From Rhizobium lusitanum (GTDB lineage: Bacteria; Pseudomonadota; Alphaproteobacteria; Rhizobiales; Rhizobiaceae), in contig NZ_CP050307.1 in assembly GCF_014189535.1 (NCBI RefSeq), positions 806,001-870,000 of the forward strand: DNA of 64,000 bases. The letters are read 5' to 3'. The notes below the pieces were generated by a model, which made no database searches, was not told the DNA's origin, and worked only from the letters and a program-made list of their open reading frames with translations. Position numbers and translations under genes: made by a program. Of the stretch, positions 53,432 through 61,753 are shown piece by piece (within the stretch, counting starts at the first letter, position 1; each line of letters opens with the position of its first letter).

Positions 53432-53677
53432 ATGTCCATTACTCCCAGTAACCTCAATAGTTCGAAAGCTTCCGTGGTTCCCCATTCTGAAATTGGCGCC
53501 GCCGTCAGGCGTTCCCGCGAGGCCATCGGCTATACGATCGCCGATCTCTCAGAGACCTGTGGCCTTACCCAAGACGAGATTTCCGAGATCGAGCTTGGTG
53601 CTGATGCAGATCCGGCAAAACTTCGGCGGCTCGCTGCTGCATTGCAGGTTGCGCCATCGACCTTTCTGGTCATGTGA
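53432..53677 (+). CDS. Small XRE-family helix-turn-helix protein
   Basis: An 81-aa protein consisting of one lambda-repressor-like domain: IGAAVRRSREAIGYTIADLS, ETCGLTQDEISEIELGADAD, ALQVAPSTFLVM. Ribosome binding site AAGGAG 7 nt ahead of ATG. No toxin partner lies next to it, so it appears to be a stand-alone regulator. Confidence 0.85.
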   Translation: MSITPSNLNSSKASVVPHSEIGAAVRRSREAIGYTIADLSETCGLTQDEISEIELGADADPAKLRRLAAALQVAPSTFLVM

Positions 53678-53739
53678 AAACGGGGCGCACCCATCCGGGT
53701 GCGCCACCCCTCGATCGCTAAGCGACCCGTTTCAAGTTT

Positions 53740-54534
53740 TCAAAGCTCTCCATGGACTTCCAGCGCCTGCAATTGGCGGTCAAAAGGTAGGTCCGGTCGC
53801 GTTCCCCGCCGTGTCAGTTCCGACTTCATCTGATTGAGAAGATCGCTGATCATCTGTTTGAGTTCGTCGGTTGCCATGCTTTCGGGGTAGGAAACGGCGA
53901 TGCCGATGATCTCGCCGCTTTCAGGGTCGCGCAATGCGATGCCCTGGGAGGCTACACCGTGCAATGTTTCGCTGGAAGCGGAAGAGCGTCCTGTCTTCCG
54001 GATTTTCTGGATGCGTTCCAGAAGGGCATCGTGGTCGAGCGGACTGTTCGGCGACACGAAGGGCAGCGGATCCGGTACACGATCGCGCCACTCCTGATCG
54101 CTCAACAATGCCAGCATGGCGCGACCGCTTGATGTCGCATGCAACGGCATGCGGTGGCCTGGCACCGCCGCGATCGCTAGGGGGCTGGAGCCGCGAACGA
54201 TCCTGAGAGCGACCATCTGTGTGCCGTCGAATACGGAGATGTATCCCGTGTGTCTGCCGATTCTGCAGATGTCTTCGAGGCGTTTCTGAACCATATCCAG
54301 AAAATCATGATTGGAGCGGCAGATTTGTCCGAGTTCGAAGAGCCGAATGCCAGGAGAATAGAGCCGACGTGTCGGTTCGAACTCCAGGATTCCGCTCTCC
54401 CGCAAGGTGCGCATGACGCGGGAGATCGTTGCTTTCGGCCGTCGAACTCTCCGTGTCAGTTCGGCCTGCGTCAGCGCCGGTTCTTCAAGCGAGAAGCAAG
54501 CCAGAACAGCGACTGCATCCTCAAGGGAGCTCAT
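53740..54534 (-). CDS. IclR-family transcriptional regulator
   Basis: A 264-aa IclR protein: winged helix LTQAELTRRVRRPKATISRV at about 20-40, effector domain with SVFDGTQMVALRIVRGSSPL, GHRMPLHATSSGRAMLALL, SQGIALRDPESGEIIGIAVS. ATG 54534 is used; a TTG at 54549 would add five residues. Its divergent neighbour is a decayed hydantoinase fragment, so it may be the regulator left from a lost hydantoin or related catabolic operon. Confidence 0.9.
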   Translation of the reverse strand: MSSLEDAVAVLACFSLEEPALTQAELTRRVRRPKATISRVMRTLRESGILEFEPTRRLYSPGIRLFELGQICRSNHDFLDMVQKRLEDICRIGRHTGYISVFDGTQMVALRIVRGSSPLAIAAVPGHRMPLHATSSGRAMLALLSDQEWRDRVPDPLPFVSPNSPLDHDALLERIQKIRKTGRSSASSETLHGVASQGIALRDPESGEIIGIAVSYPESMATDELKQMISDLLNQMKSELTRRGTRPDLPFDRQLQALEVHGEL

Positions 54535-54563
54535 TTCAATACTCTTCAATGGCGATAACTTAT

Positions 54564-54581
54564 AGTTCCACTATTGGAGCT
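54564..54581. promoter_or_regulatory. Candidate IclR operator
   Basis: AGTTCCA (54564-54570) CTAT TGGAGCT (54575-54581), one wobble, 30 bp upstream of the iclR ATG. The gap 54550-54841 is AT-rich and shows nothing else clear. Confidence 0.4.
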
Positions 54582-54841
54582 CGATGTCAAATATGAGACG
54601 AATGCTGGACTTCACAACCGGAAACATTTATAATTATCATGGTCTATAGATAAGCCTAACAATTGGGCGCATACCAATCGATGACTTTTATTGGTATTAA
54701 GTCTGTCAAGAAACGGCGACTGGCCCTAATTGGGGCATGGGAATTTTTTAGTGTGCGGAAAATATTAGGAAGCACTGTATCGCGGCTGTGCAGGTCGGCT
54801 AGCTAAGCGGATTTGGTACGCAATTATTAGGAAATATTGGC

Positions 54842-55381
54842 ATGTGGCAGAGTAATAAGAGCCTTCGCGCCGACATCGATCTCGGCGGCACTTTTACTGA
54901 TTCCATCCCACTCGACATCTCCCAATCTGCGATCCATATGCAACCCTGTCTGGCGACAACAAAAGATCCTTTGCCTGGTGGCGCGGACGAGTTCGTCGAG
55001 GACGCCAGAATTGCAACCTCCGGCCGCAATGACGTTGCTCGTGGGGCTCAGGTCGAAAGAAAGATAGAGACGATCGACGGGGTTGCCGCCAAGCGTTTTC
55101 GTGAAATGTTCGAAATTGGTAACGATCCGGCAGATGCCAATCTTCCGGGCTTTGCGCCAATCCAAATCGAGATCCAAAGCGCTGACGGCTTTTTCGTCGT
55201 CGATACCATCGAAAAAGCCGTCGCATGTCTCACAGGCCACTGGCTTGGTCTCAAAGGTGAAGCCTTCGAGGCAGCGCTTCAGGCCTGTATCGATGGGATC
55301 AATCATCGGATTTCACCGGAAGAGATCCGGCAAGCTTTTATCAAGGCTGCCAACGAGGCGGGCATCCGCATCATCCCCTGA
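54842..55381 (+). pseudogene. Degenerate hydantoinase N-terminus joined to a DUF982 domain
   Basis: A 179-aa open frame of two unrelated parts. Residues about 8-110 follow the hydantoinase/oxoprolinase N-terminal domain: RADIDLGGTFTDSIPLD matches the ATP-binding start (usual VDIGGTFTD), then TTKDPLPGG, QVERK, and AKRFREMFEIGND matching the GFRD..EIG stretch; inner segments are missing. Residues about 115-179 are a full DUF982 domain (VDTIEKAVACLTGHWLGLKG, EEIRQAFIKAANEAGIRI), a small rhizobial family of unknown function. No good ribosome binding site is seen ahead of 842. Either a chimera made by deletion and decay, or a DUF982 gene with a fortuitous upstream frame. The DUF982 part may be started internally. 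Confidence 0.65.
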
Positions 55382-56399
55382 CATTTCGGAATTCGCCGGT
55401 TTCTGACGGATCGTCCAGATGGCCGCAGTGCAGCATTGTGTCGGGCTTTCCTTGCAGGTAGCCGATGCCGTATCTTATCCGTTCTTCAATATTCGTCCGC
55501 GCAGGCAGAGGATGGATGCTGTCGCCTTTCCCGGAGGTGGAGGTCCGGCCATCGCTCCGAGCAAATTAGCCGGACCTCCTGCTATCGCAATTTGGCGGTT
55601 GCGACAGCGGCTCAGATGTGTACCGCTTATGGCGGACAGTCCATGCGGGAAACGACAGCAAAAGTCTGATTGCGCACGGTGGATCAAATCTGCGCCGGGA
55701 TGAAAGATCGGACGTGCTCGACCGGTACTGAGGCCTATTCCATTCTTACAATCTGACATCGCGTCGAACCGCGTTTGCTCGGTTGCCGATCTGTAGAGAC
55801 ATTTGTGCCGCCGACCAGCTCTTCGGTCGGATCATCCGCAAGCAGAAAAAGCCGTGAAATTCAGCGAGCTTGTTCGCTGGAAGGTGCAGCTGACTGAGTG
55901 ACGAAGGGGAGGCTCAACGACCCAATTGAGTGGTCCGCCCCGTTGAGCCTCCGGCCGCCACGAATCTCAATCTGCAGCAGCAGGACAAACCTGACGATTG
56001 CGCGAAAACCGGTCTATTTGAAAAGCGACAAAACGAGCCTGATGACGCCAGCACCTGAGAGATATGGTTGCGGATATCAGCGTTACGGAAGGGGTTCTGT
56101 GCCGGGCGGAGACAGCGCCTGCCTTGCTATTGCGATGAGCTCAACATCGAATCCGTCACAAGATATCGCCTCAGTGAATGAAGCGTGGGCGCCATCGCAA
56201 TTATAGCTTGCTCTAAAAAGACGATTTGCAATCTTTTTCAATACGTATTGCGACATCCTTATACACGTAAAGCTTACATATTGGAAATATATATGCGTAC
56301 CTTCGTATTTACACATATAATCAAGTCTATATTATGGCTCCGATGTCAACTTGCTGAAGTTGCATGTTAATCCATGAATTGCCTTGAGGAGAATAAAGA
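55382..56399. other. About 1 kb without a recognisable gene
   Basis: Short frames on both strands here have no recognisable domain, no ribosome binding site and unlike composition, so none is called. Contents: an inverted repeat at 55906-55952, an AT-rich stretch 56181-56390 with the palindrome CAATACGTATTG (56239-56250), and the promoter region for the porin gene. The shift in base composition and the pseudogene next to it suggest a site of past insertion and deletion. Confidence 0.6.
55906..55952. repeat. 12-bp perfect inverted repeat in decayed region
   Basis: GGAGGCTCAACG (55908-55919) and CGTTGAGCCTCC (55941-55952), 21-nt spacer; the arm is preceded by GG. No T-tract. It could be an insertion-sequence end or remnant, or a solitary terminator; no transposase sequence is seen. 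Confidence 0.4.
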
Positions 56400-57092
56400 A
56401 TGCATAAAGTACTCGGATCCACCGCTTTCCTTTTCGCGATCGGTCTGGCGAGTGCGAGCTTCGCAGCGGACCTCTCGGTCGAGACGCCGCCGACGGCGCC
56501 TATTGAGCAGCCGGTATTTACCTGGACAGGCTTCTATGTCGGTGTGAATGGTGGTGGCGGCTTCGGCGGTGATGACAACTTTGGCTTGCGTTCCGGCGGC
56601 AACTATCTTGGCAGGTTCGGTAAGCTTGAAGGATCGGGTTTCTTCGGCGGCGGTCAGGTCGGCTACAACTATCAGATAGATCCCAATTGGGTCATCGGCC
56701 TTGAAGCCGATTTCCAGGGCTCCGACATCCATGACTCCTTCACCAACGGCGGTGCGAGTGGCACCTCGAAGATCAACTGGTTCGGCACCCTCCGTCCGCG
56801 TCTTGGCTATGCCTATGACAATACATTGTTCTACGGCACCGGCGGCCTTGCCTACGGGCATATTGATTACAAGGGATCGTTGGCTGGTGTCGGCAGCTTC
56901 GATGAAGACAAAACCAAAGCCGGTTGGGTACTCGGCGCCGGCGTTGAACACGCCTTCACGGATCATGTGACCGCGAAGCTCGAATACCAATATGTGGACT
57001 TTGGAAGCTTTACCGCGGGGGGAGATGCTCTTTCAAGCAAAGCAACTGCTGACTTCCACAGCATTCGTGTGGGGTTGAACTACAAGTTCTGA
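56400..57092 (+). CDS. Outer-membrane beta-barrel protein (Omp25/RopB family)
   Basis: A 230-aa porin-like protein. Signal peptide about 1-22 (VLGSTAFLFAIGLASASFAA), a short proline-rich linker (PPTAPIEQPV), the family start FTWTGFYVGVNGGGGFG, alternating aromatic beta strands (SGFFGGGQVGYNYQI, NWVIGLEADFQGS), GTLRPRLGYAYDNTLFYGTG, and C-terminal strand HSIRVGLNYKF ending in Phe as outer-membrane proteins do. Ribosome binding site GAGGAG. Abundant in Rhizobiales and linked to envelope stability. The Hint gene follows after 38 bp, so co-transcription is possible. Confidence 0.93.
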   Translation: MHKVLGSTAFLFAIGLASASFAADLSVETPPTAPIEQPVFTWTGFYVGVNGGGGFGGDDNFGLRSGGNYLGRFGKLEGSGFFGGGQVGYNYQIDPNWVIGLEADFQGSDIHDSFTNGGASGTSKINWFGTLRPRLGYAYDNTLFYGTGGLAYGHIDYKGSLAGVGSFDEDKTKAGWVLGAGVEHAFTDHVTAKLEYQYVDFGSFTAGGDALSSKATADFHSIRVGLNYKF

Positions 57093-57130
57093 CAAGTGGC
57101 TAGTTTTAGTATCAGAGAGAGGACAGTAAC

Positions 57131-58321
57131 ATGGCTTTGATTAATATTGGTCTCCTAAACGGTGGTACAACCGTAATCAACAGCGCCAATGCCGGCGGCG
57201 CCAGTGACACGATTTCGCTGGGGCTCGTCTCCAACGGCACGGTGGTTGTCGATGGTGTCGACGTTACCATCAGTGCCCTCGTTGGCGGTGGTATCCTGTC
57301 GAACACGGTCGTTCAGGCCATCAACGGTGCGAATGTAACGTTTACCGGCGGGCTTGCTGGGGTAGCGGCCGGTTCGACCTTTGTCTATCAACCCGGCGCG
57401 AATTCCAGCATCGAAGTCCAAACAGGCTTGCTGAATGTTGGTCTGCTGAACGGTGTTACCGTCGACTTCGCTAACGCTGGCGGCACCGGCACCTTCATTT
57501 ATAACAGCGGCGGGATCAATTTGAACCTTTCGACGCCGCCAAATGTCATCAATGTTCAATCTGGTGACAAGATCGAGGTGACCGGAACGACCGCTGTCTC
57601 GCAATCGGGCAATACGATTACCTTCACGACACCGGGGCTCCTTGGTATTCCTACCACAGTCGCCACTTACACGATCCCAGCCGGCGTGACATACACCTAC
57701 GACAACGCTTCGGATACGCTGACCTTCACAAGCTGCTTCCTGCGTGGCACCCTCATCAGAACGCCGGAAGGAGACGTGCCGGTCGAGGATCTGCGGGTCG
57801 GCGACCTGGTGGTCACCCACAAGGGCGTGTCGGAAATTAGGTGGGTTGGTCGTCGCAGGCTCGATCCAAAGGCGATTGACAAGCCGCGTGATACGCTGCC
57901 GATCCGTATGATGGCGGGTTCAATTGCGGAGAATATTCCGGAACGAGACCTTCTTATTTCTCCGGATCATTGCATGTTCCTCGAGGAGTCACTGATTCCG
58001 GCAAAATTCCTCGTAAACGGAACGACCATCACCCAGGAGACGGTGCTTGAGCCGTTCGAATATTACCACATCGAACTGGAGCAACACAGCGTCATCCTGG
58101 CGGAAGGCGCGCAGACCGAAACCTATCTCGATCTCGGCGGGCGTTTGTCCTTCCTAGAACCTGGCGTTCTGCGGTTCGGCGCGTATGCCGGTACACGGAA
58201 CTGGAACGACTGGTGCTATCCGCCCGTCTATGCAGGTGCGGTGCTCGAAAGAGCCCGTGAGATCCTCAGCGCCCGCGCTGCGGAGTTGGGCTACATCGTC
58301 GAAGACGCCAAGGCTTCCTAA
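57131..58321 (+). CDS. Hint-domain (Hint_2) protein with beta-rich N-terminal repeats
   Basis: A 396-aa protein. The N-terminal half (1-200) is Gly/Asn/Thr/Val-rich, with no Cys and few charges, and holds an imperfect repeat: INIGLLNGGTTVINSANAGG near 4-23 and LNVGLLNGVTVDFANAGG near 101-118. From about 200 comes a complete Hint_2 domain: Cys201-type nucleophile in TSCFLRGTLIRTPEGDVPVE, LRVGDLVVTHKG, LLISPDHCMFLEESLIPA, YHIELEQHSVILAEG. No Sec signal, so type I-like or other secretion is likely, as for many Hint_2 proteins. Whether it self-cleaves at the Cys is unknown; no C-terminal extein follows. Between porin and glycosyltransferase genes, suggesting a cell-surface role. Confidence 0.85.
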   Translation: MALINIGLLNGGTTVINSANAGGASDTISLGLVSNGTVVVDGVDVTISALVGGGILSNTVVQAINGANVTFTGGLAGVAAGSTFVYQPGANSSIEVQTGLLNVGLLNGVTVDFANAGGTGTFIYNSGGINLNLSTPPNVINVQSGDKIEVTGTTAVSQSGNTITFTTPGLLGIPTTVATYTIPAGVTYTYDNASDTLTFTSCFLRGTLIRTPEGDVPVEDLRVGDLVVTHKGVSEIRWVGRRRLDPKAIDKPRDTLPIRMMAGSIAENIPERDLLISPDHCMFLEESLIPAKFLVNGTTITQETVLEPFEYYHIELEQHSVILAEGAQTETYLDLGGRLSFLEPGVLRFGAYAGTRNWNDWCYPPVYAGAVLERAREILSARAAELGYIVEDAKAS

Positions 58322-58336
58322 GCCGATTGAACCAAA

Positions 58337-58362
58337 GGGCGGGCGGCTTCGGCCGTCCGCCC
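58337..58362. terminator. Hairpin with UUCG loop after the Hint gene
   Basis: Stem GGGCGGGCGGC (58337-58347) / GCCGTCCGCCC (58352-58362) with one wobble and TTCG tetraloop, 16 nt after the stop. It is followed by an A-run rather than a T-run, so termination is uncertain. The remaining 58363-58476 is probably leader for the glycosyltransferase gene. Confidence 0.5.
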
Positions 58363-58476
58363 CAAAAAACGAACCGGGAGGCGGTGGTTCCAGTATTCAA
58401 TCCTTCGTCTGACAGCGAAGCCTTGTTAGTACGGCATCCCGCCTGTTTCCTTTGAGCAGGGGCTTGGGAGTGGTGA

Positions 58477-60795
58477 ATGCGTTATGAAGGTGTCGTGTCG
58501 CCCTATTCACTCGATGCTGGGGGCATCGACGAAAAATCATTGATTGAAAAATTTTCCGGCAAGACCGTCTTTTTCGACGGTGTGTTTAAAGGCGACTATA
58601 GCCTTGCTATCGTTAATCGCCATCTGGCCCGCGCGCTGATCGATCTCGGAGTCAATCTCATATGTCATACGGCTGAGGACGATTGGCAGACCGATGCCCG
58701 CCTCGTTGCCGCGCCTGACATCATGCGTCATATGCGCGACGACTACCCCGCAAACGAGCGGTTTGACATTCACCTCAGAAATACCTGGCCGCCAAAAACA
58801 CACGACATGATCGGGCAGGTCAATGCCTATGTCGGGTTTGCGTGGGAAGAGCTTGAATTCCCGCAGTATCTGGTGGACAGGTTCAACCAGGATCTCGATC
58901 TTATCTTGGTGACGGCGAATTTTGTTCGCGACGCCTTCCAGCGATCCGGGGTGACAATTCCGATCGAGGTCATCGGCAATGGCTGTGATCATGCGTCGAT
59001 CCCCAGCGGTAACCCGGTCTCGCCCTTGCCAGAAAACGGGCGCAAACGCATCCTCCACGTCTCCTCCTGCTTCCCGCGCAAGGGCATCGATGTTTTGATC
59101 GATGCATATCTGCGCAGCTTCCGGCCGGAAGACGCAGTGGAACTGGTGATAAAGACCTTTCCAAATCCGGATAGCATATTGGCGTCGGTACTGGCAGAGA
59201 AGCGCGAGCAGCTTTCCGACGCGCCTCCGATCGTCGTCATCGACCAATATTATGACGATGAACAGCTTCTAGCTCTTTATCGTTCCGCCGCCATGGTGGT
59301 TGCGCCCAGCCGCGGCGAAGGCTTCGCTTTACCCTTGGCCGAAGCCATGCGGCTCGATGTGCCCGTGGTGACGACAAATTACAGCGGGCAACTCGACTTC
59401 TGCCGTCCTGACACCGCCTGGCTGGTCGACTACCATATGTCGGCGTCCCGAGCTCATGTGGCGGGCTCCTTCAGTCTTTGGGCCGAACCGTCCGTGGAAC
59501 ATCTGGGCGCACAGATGCGTGCGGTGCTGGATCATCCCGACGAGGCCAAGGCCCGTAGCGAACGGGCGCAGAAATTGCTCGCGGCACATTTCACCTGGCA
59601 TGCCGTGGCGCGCCGTGTCCTTGCCGCCTTGGCCAAGCCACCTCGTATTGCTGCTGAAGCGAAGTTTGATTGGACGATCGATCTGATCTCCTCATGGCAG
59701 CAGCAATGCGGCATTGCGACCTATTCGGAGCATCTTTATTCCCAACCAGCCTTTTCGAACAAGATCGACCATATCTTTGCCCGGCGGATCATGAACGACG
59801 CCTTGCCGGAACAATCGCAGGAAGAGACAACCGCGTCGTCTCACGGCATGTCTCGGCTCTGGGGTTACGATCTTTCTTCGCTGAAGCGTTTCGCTGCGAG
59901 GCTCGAGCACGGGCGGGCGGATGTGCTGTGGATGCAGCATCATCCGGGCCATTTCTCCACGCCCGACATGGAGTTGCTTGCGCAGGGATTACCGTTGACC
60001 AGGCATCGGTTGCGAGTCCTCACGATGCACAGCGTGAAGGAGGCTCTTCGCGGTGGTTCGTTGCGATGGACGAAAGCCTTCGATGTCGTTTTCGTGCATT
60101 CGGCGGAGGACGCCGCGACATTGTCGGCAGCGGGGCATTCGAATGCGATCGTTATACCGCATGGCGTCCTTCTCGAACCGGAGAATGCGCCTAAGCCGGA
60201 TCCATCGCAGTTCACTATCGGCTCTTTCGGTTTCTTGATGCCGCACAAGAATATCGATCGCCTCGTGCTCGCGTTCGCGGAGGCTCGAACCTACGATCCG
60301 AGATTGCGGCTGAAACTCTTGAACTGCATGGTTCTGAACGATGAATCGCGCGCCGCGCGGGCCGCCATCGAGAACCTGATCGAGTATCTGGATTTATCGG
60401 AGCATGTGACCGCGCGCTTCGATTTCGTGCCCGAGGAGGAGTTGCGTCGCGAACTGATGAGCTGCGACCTGCTTTCCTTCCTTTATGGTCACTCCACCGA
60501 AACGGCGACAGGGGCCGCACGCATTGCAATGAGCGTGAACCGCCCGCTGTTATGCTCTCGCTCACCGGTTTTGCGCGATATGTGGCCGATTAGCCATGTC
60601 GTCAAAAGTACGGAAATCGAATGCATCGCCGAGGCGCTCCTCAGTCTCGCCCAGAACCCGCTATTGCTGAAGATGCGCGATAACGAACGCCTTCAGGCGG
60701 CACATTGGTATTCCTATCCGCGCACTGCTGCGCGGCACGTCATAGCGATCGAACAAATGTTAGGGGGCAATATTGACCGTCGCCGAGTTGCATAG
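58477..60795 (+). CDS. Tandem GT-B glycosyltransferase (GT4-like), 772 aa
   Basis: Two glycosyltransferase units in one chain. Unit 1 (about 1-395): FFDGVFKGDYSLAIVNRHLA, RILHVSSCFPRKGIDVLIDA, and donor-site motif PSRGEGFALPLAEAMRLDVP with the E-x7-E pair near 278-286. Unit 2 (about 400-765): QCGIATYSEHLY (typical GT4 start), VLWMQHHPGHFS, FTIGSFGFLMPHKNIDRLVL, and a diverged donor region SFLYGHSTETATGAARIAM. Unit 1 seems catalytically complete; unit 2 has lost the normal E-x7-E and may be structural or inverted in role. No TM or signal, so cytosolic. First gene of a coupled three-gene set. Confidence 0.88.
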   Translation: MRYEGVVSPYSLDAGGIDEKSLIEKFSGKTVFFDGVFKGDYSLAIVNRHLARALIDLGVNLICHTAEDDWQTDARLVAAPDIMRHMRDDYPANERFDIHLRNTWPPKTHDMIGQVNAYVGFAWEELEFPQYLVDRFNQDLDLILVTANFVRDAFQRSGVTIPIEVIGNGCDHASIPSGNPVSPLPENGRKRILHVSSCFPRKGIDVLIDAYLRSFRPEDAVELVIKTFPNPDSILASVLAEKREQLSDAPPIVVIDQYYDDEQLLALYRSAAMVVAPSRGEGFALPLAEAMRLDVPVVTTNYSGQLDFCRPDTAWLVDYHMSASRAHVAGSFSLWAEPSVEHLGAQMRAVLDHPDEAKARSERAQKLLAAHFTWHAVARRVLAALAKPPRIAAEAKFDWTIDLISSWQQQCGIATYSEHLYSQPAFSNKIDHIFARRIMNDALPEQSQEETTASSHGMSRLWGYDLSSLKRFAARLEHGRADVLWMQHHPGHFSTPDMELLAQGLPLTRHRLRVLTMHSVKEALRGGSLRWTKAFDVVFVHSAEDAATLSAAGHSNAIVIPHGVLLEPENAPKPDPSQFTIGSFGFLMPHKNIDRLVLAFAEARTYDPRLRLKLLNCMVLNDESRAARAAIENLIEYLDLSEHVTARFDFVPEEELRRELMSCDLLSFLYGHSTETATGAARIAMSVNRPLLCSRSPVLRDMWPISHVVKSTEIECIAEALLSLAQNPLLLKMRDNERLQAAHWYSYPRTAARHVIAIEQMLGGNIDRRRVA

Positions 60796-61753
60796 ACAAC
60801 AGCCCGTGAATGTTGTTCCGAAGGACATATTCACCTTGCCGGCCGAATCCTTTGTCGATGCCTGGGCAACGGCATTGGATCTGACGGAGATAGATCTGAC
60901 ACTGGAAGACAGGCTCGCCCTTGCGAACGCCATTCGCGGTGGAACCAACCGATTACGCGTCGTCGATGCGATCAAGGCGCGCCGCCCCGTTCCGTCGCTG
61001 CTCAACGAGCGATCCGGCATTCAGGCGATCCGACGTGAGCCGGATCATTATGCCATCCTTGAAAACTTCACCCGGTTCGCACCGGGCGACGATCCGACGT
61101 TCCTCCGTTATGCTTTCTCGCGGATTTGCGGCCGCGATCCGACATCGTCGGAACGGATTGGACTGGAATTCGACCTTAGACGCGGCGTTGCCACTCGGGC
61201 AGCGGTGGTGAAGAAGATCGTGGCCATTGCGCGCCGGGACGGTCAGACGGCTTTCTGGGACACACTGCTGCCCGAAAACGAAAGCGAAGTTCACGCAAAC
61301 TCCGATCCGTCCGATGCCCGCCTCTCACCGGCGGGTTTGCTGGTTGATATGGATGGCCAGGCCACGGCTGTCTTTGTCCGCGAAGTCGAGAATGTCGGCT
61401 GGATGATTGCTCCCGATCATCTGCGCCAACCGCTTCAGATCCACGAGGGGAACTGGAAAGTCCAGCCCGGTTGGCTGTTGACTGGCCCCAAGCGTAGTTT
61501 TGCCGAGGGAACCTGGCTGCTCGATCTCGATCTGGTTCAGGCGCCGAATGCCAGGCTGGATGTTGAAATCGTCGCAAATTCAGGCCTGGACTTCCTTCAG
61601 AGCATTACATTGACGGGTTCGTTTTCGGGGACCTTGTGCGTCGCCATCCGGCAGGAGCACCGCTTCGTCGAGTTGCGCATACGCGTCCATGAGCGCAGCC
61701 CGGACGATTCCTGGCTGCGTCCTCGCAACATCTCCATGCGGCAGGTACCATGA
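60773..61753 (+). CDS. DUF4214-like protein of a glycan/secretion gene cluster
   Basis: A 326-aa protein overlapping the glycosyltransferase gene by 23 bp. TTG 60773 with AGGGGG 6 nt upstream is the plausible start. Residues about 98-135 (FLRYAFSRICGRDPTSSERI, GLEFDLRRGVATRAAVVKKI) resemble the DUF4214 repeat (FxxxxYxxxLGRDPxxxGxxxW), and 30-65 look like a degenerate copy (LTLEDRLALANAIRGG). The C-terminal half (190-326) has a beta-rich look (AEGTWLLDLDLVQAPNARLD, GSFSGTLCVAIRQEHRFVEL) and no known name. DUF4214 domains occur in glycosyltransferases and secreted proteins. Function unknown. Confidence 0.7.
   Translation: MTVAELHRQQPVNVVPKDIFTLPAESFVDAWATALDLTEIDLTLEDRLALANAIRGGTNRLRVVDAIKARRPVPSLLNERSGIQAIRREPDHYAILENFTRFAPGDDPTFLRYAFSRICGRDPTSSERIGLEFDLRRGVATRAAVVKKIVAIARRDGQTAFWDTLLPENESEVHANSDPSDARLSPAGLLVDMDGQATAVFVREVENVGWMIAPDHLRQPLQIHEGNWKVQPGWLLTGPKRSFAEGTWLLDLDLVQAPNARLDVEIVANSGLDFLQSITLTGSFSGTLCVAIRQEHRFVELRIRVHERSPDDSWLRPRNISMRQVP

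Noticed and set aside
53432..53677. Antitoxin of a toxin-antitoxin pair
   Set aside because: The helix-turn-helix protein has no RelE/HigB-like or other toxin gene beside it.
55419..55703. Small overlapping frames in the 1-kb gap
   Set aside because: No ribosome binding sites, no domain and competing frames on both strands; I could not align them to the missing parts of a hydantoinase.
55906..55952. Complete insertion sequence
   Set aside because: Only one inverted repeat is present with 21 bp between arms; there is no transposase frame or target duplication visible.
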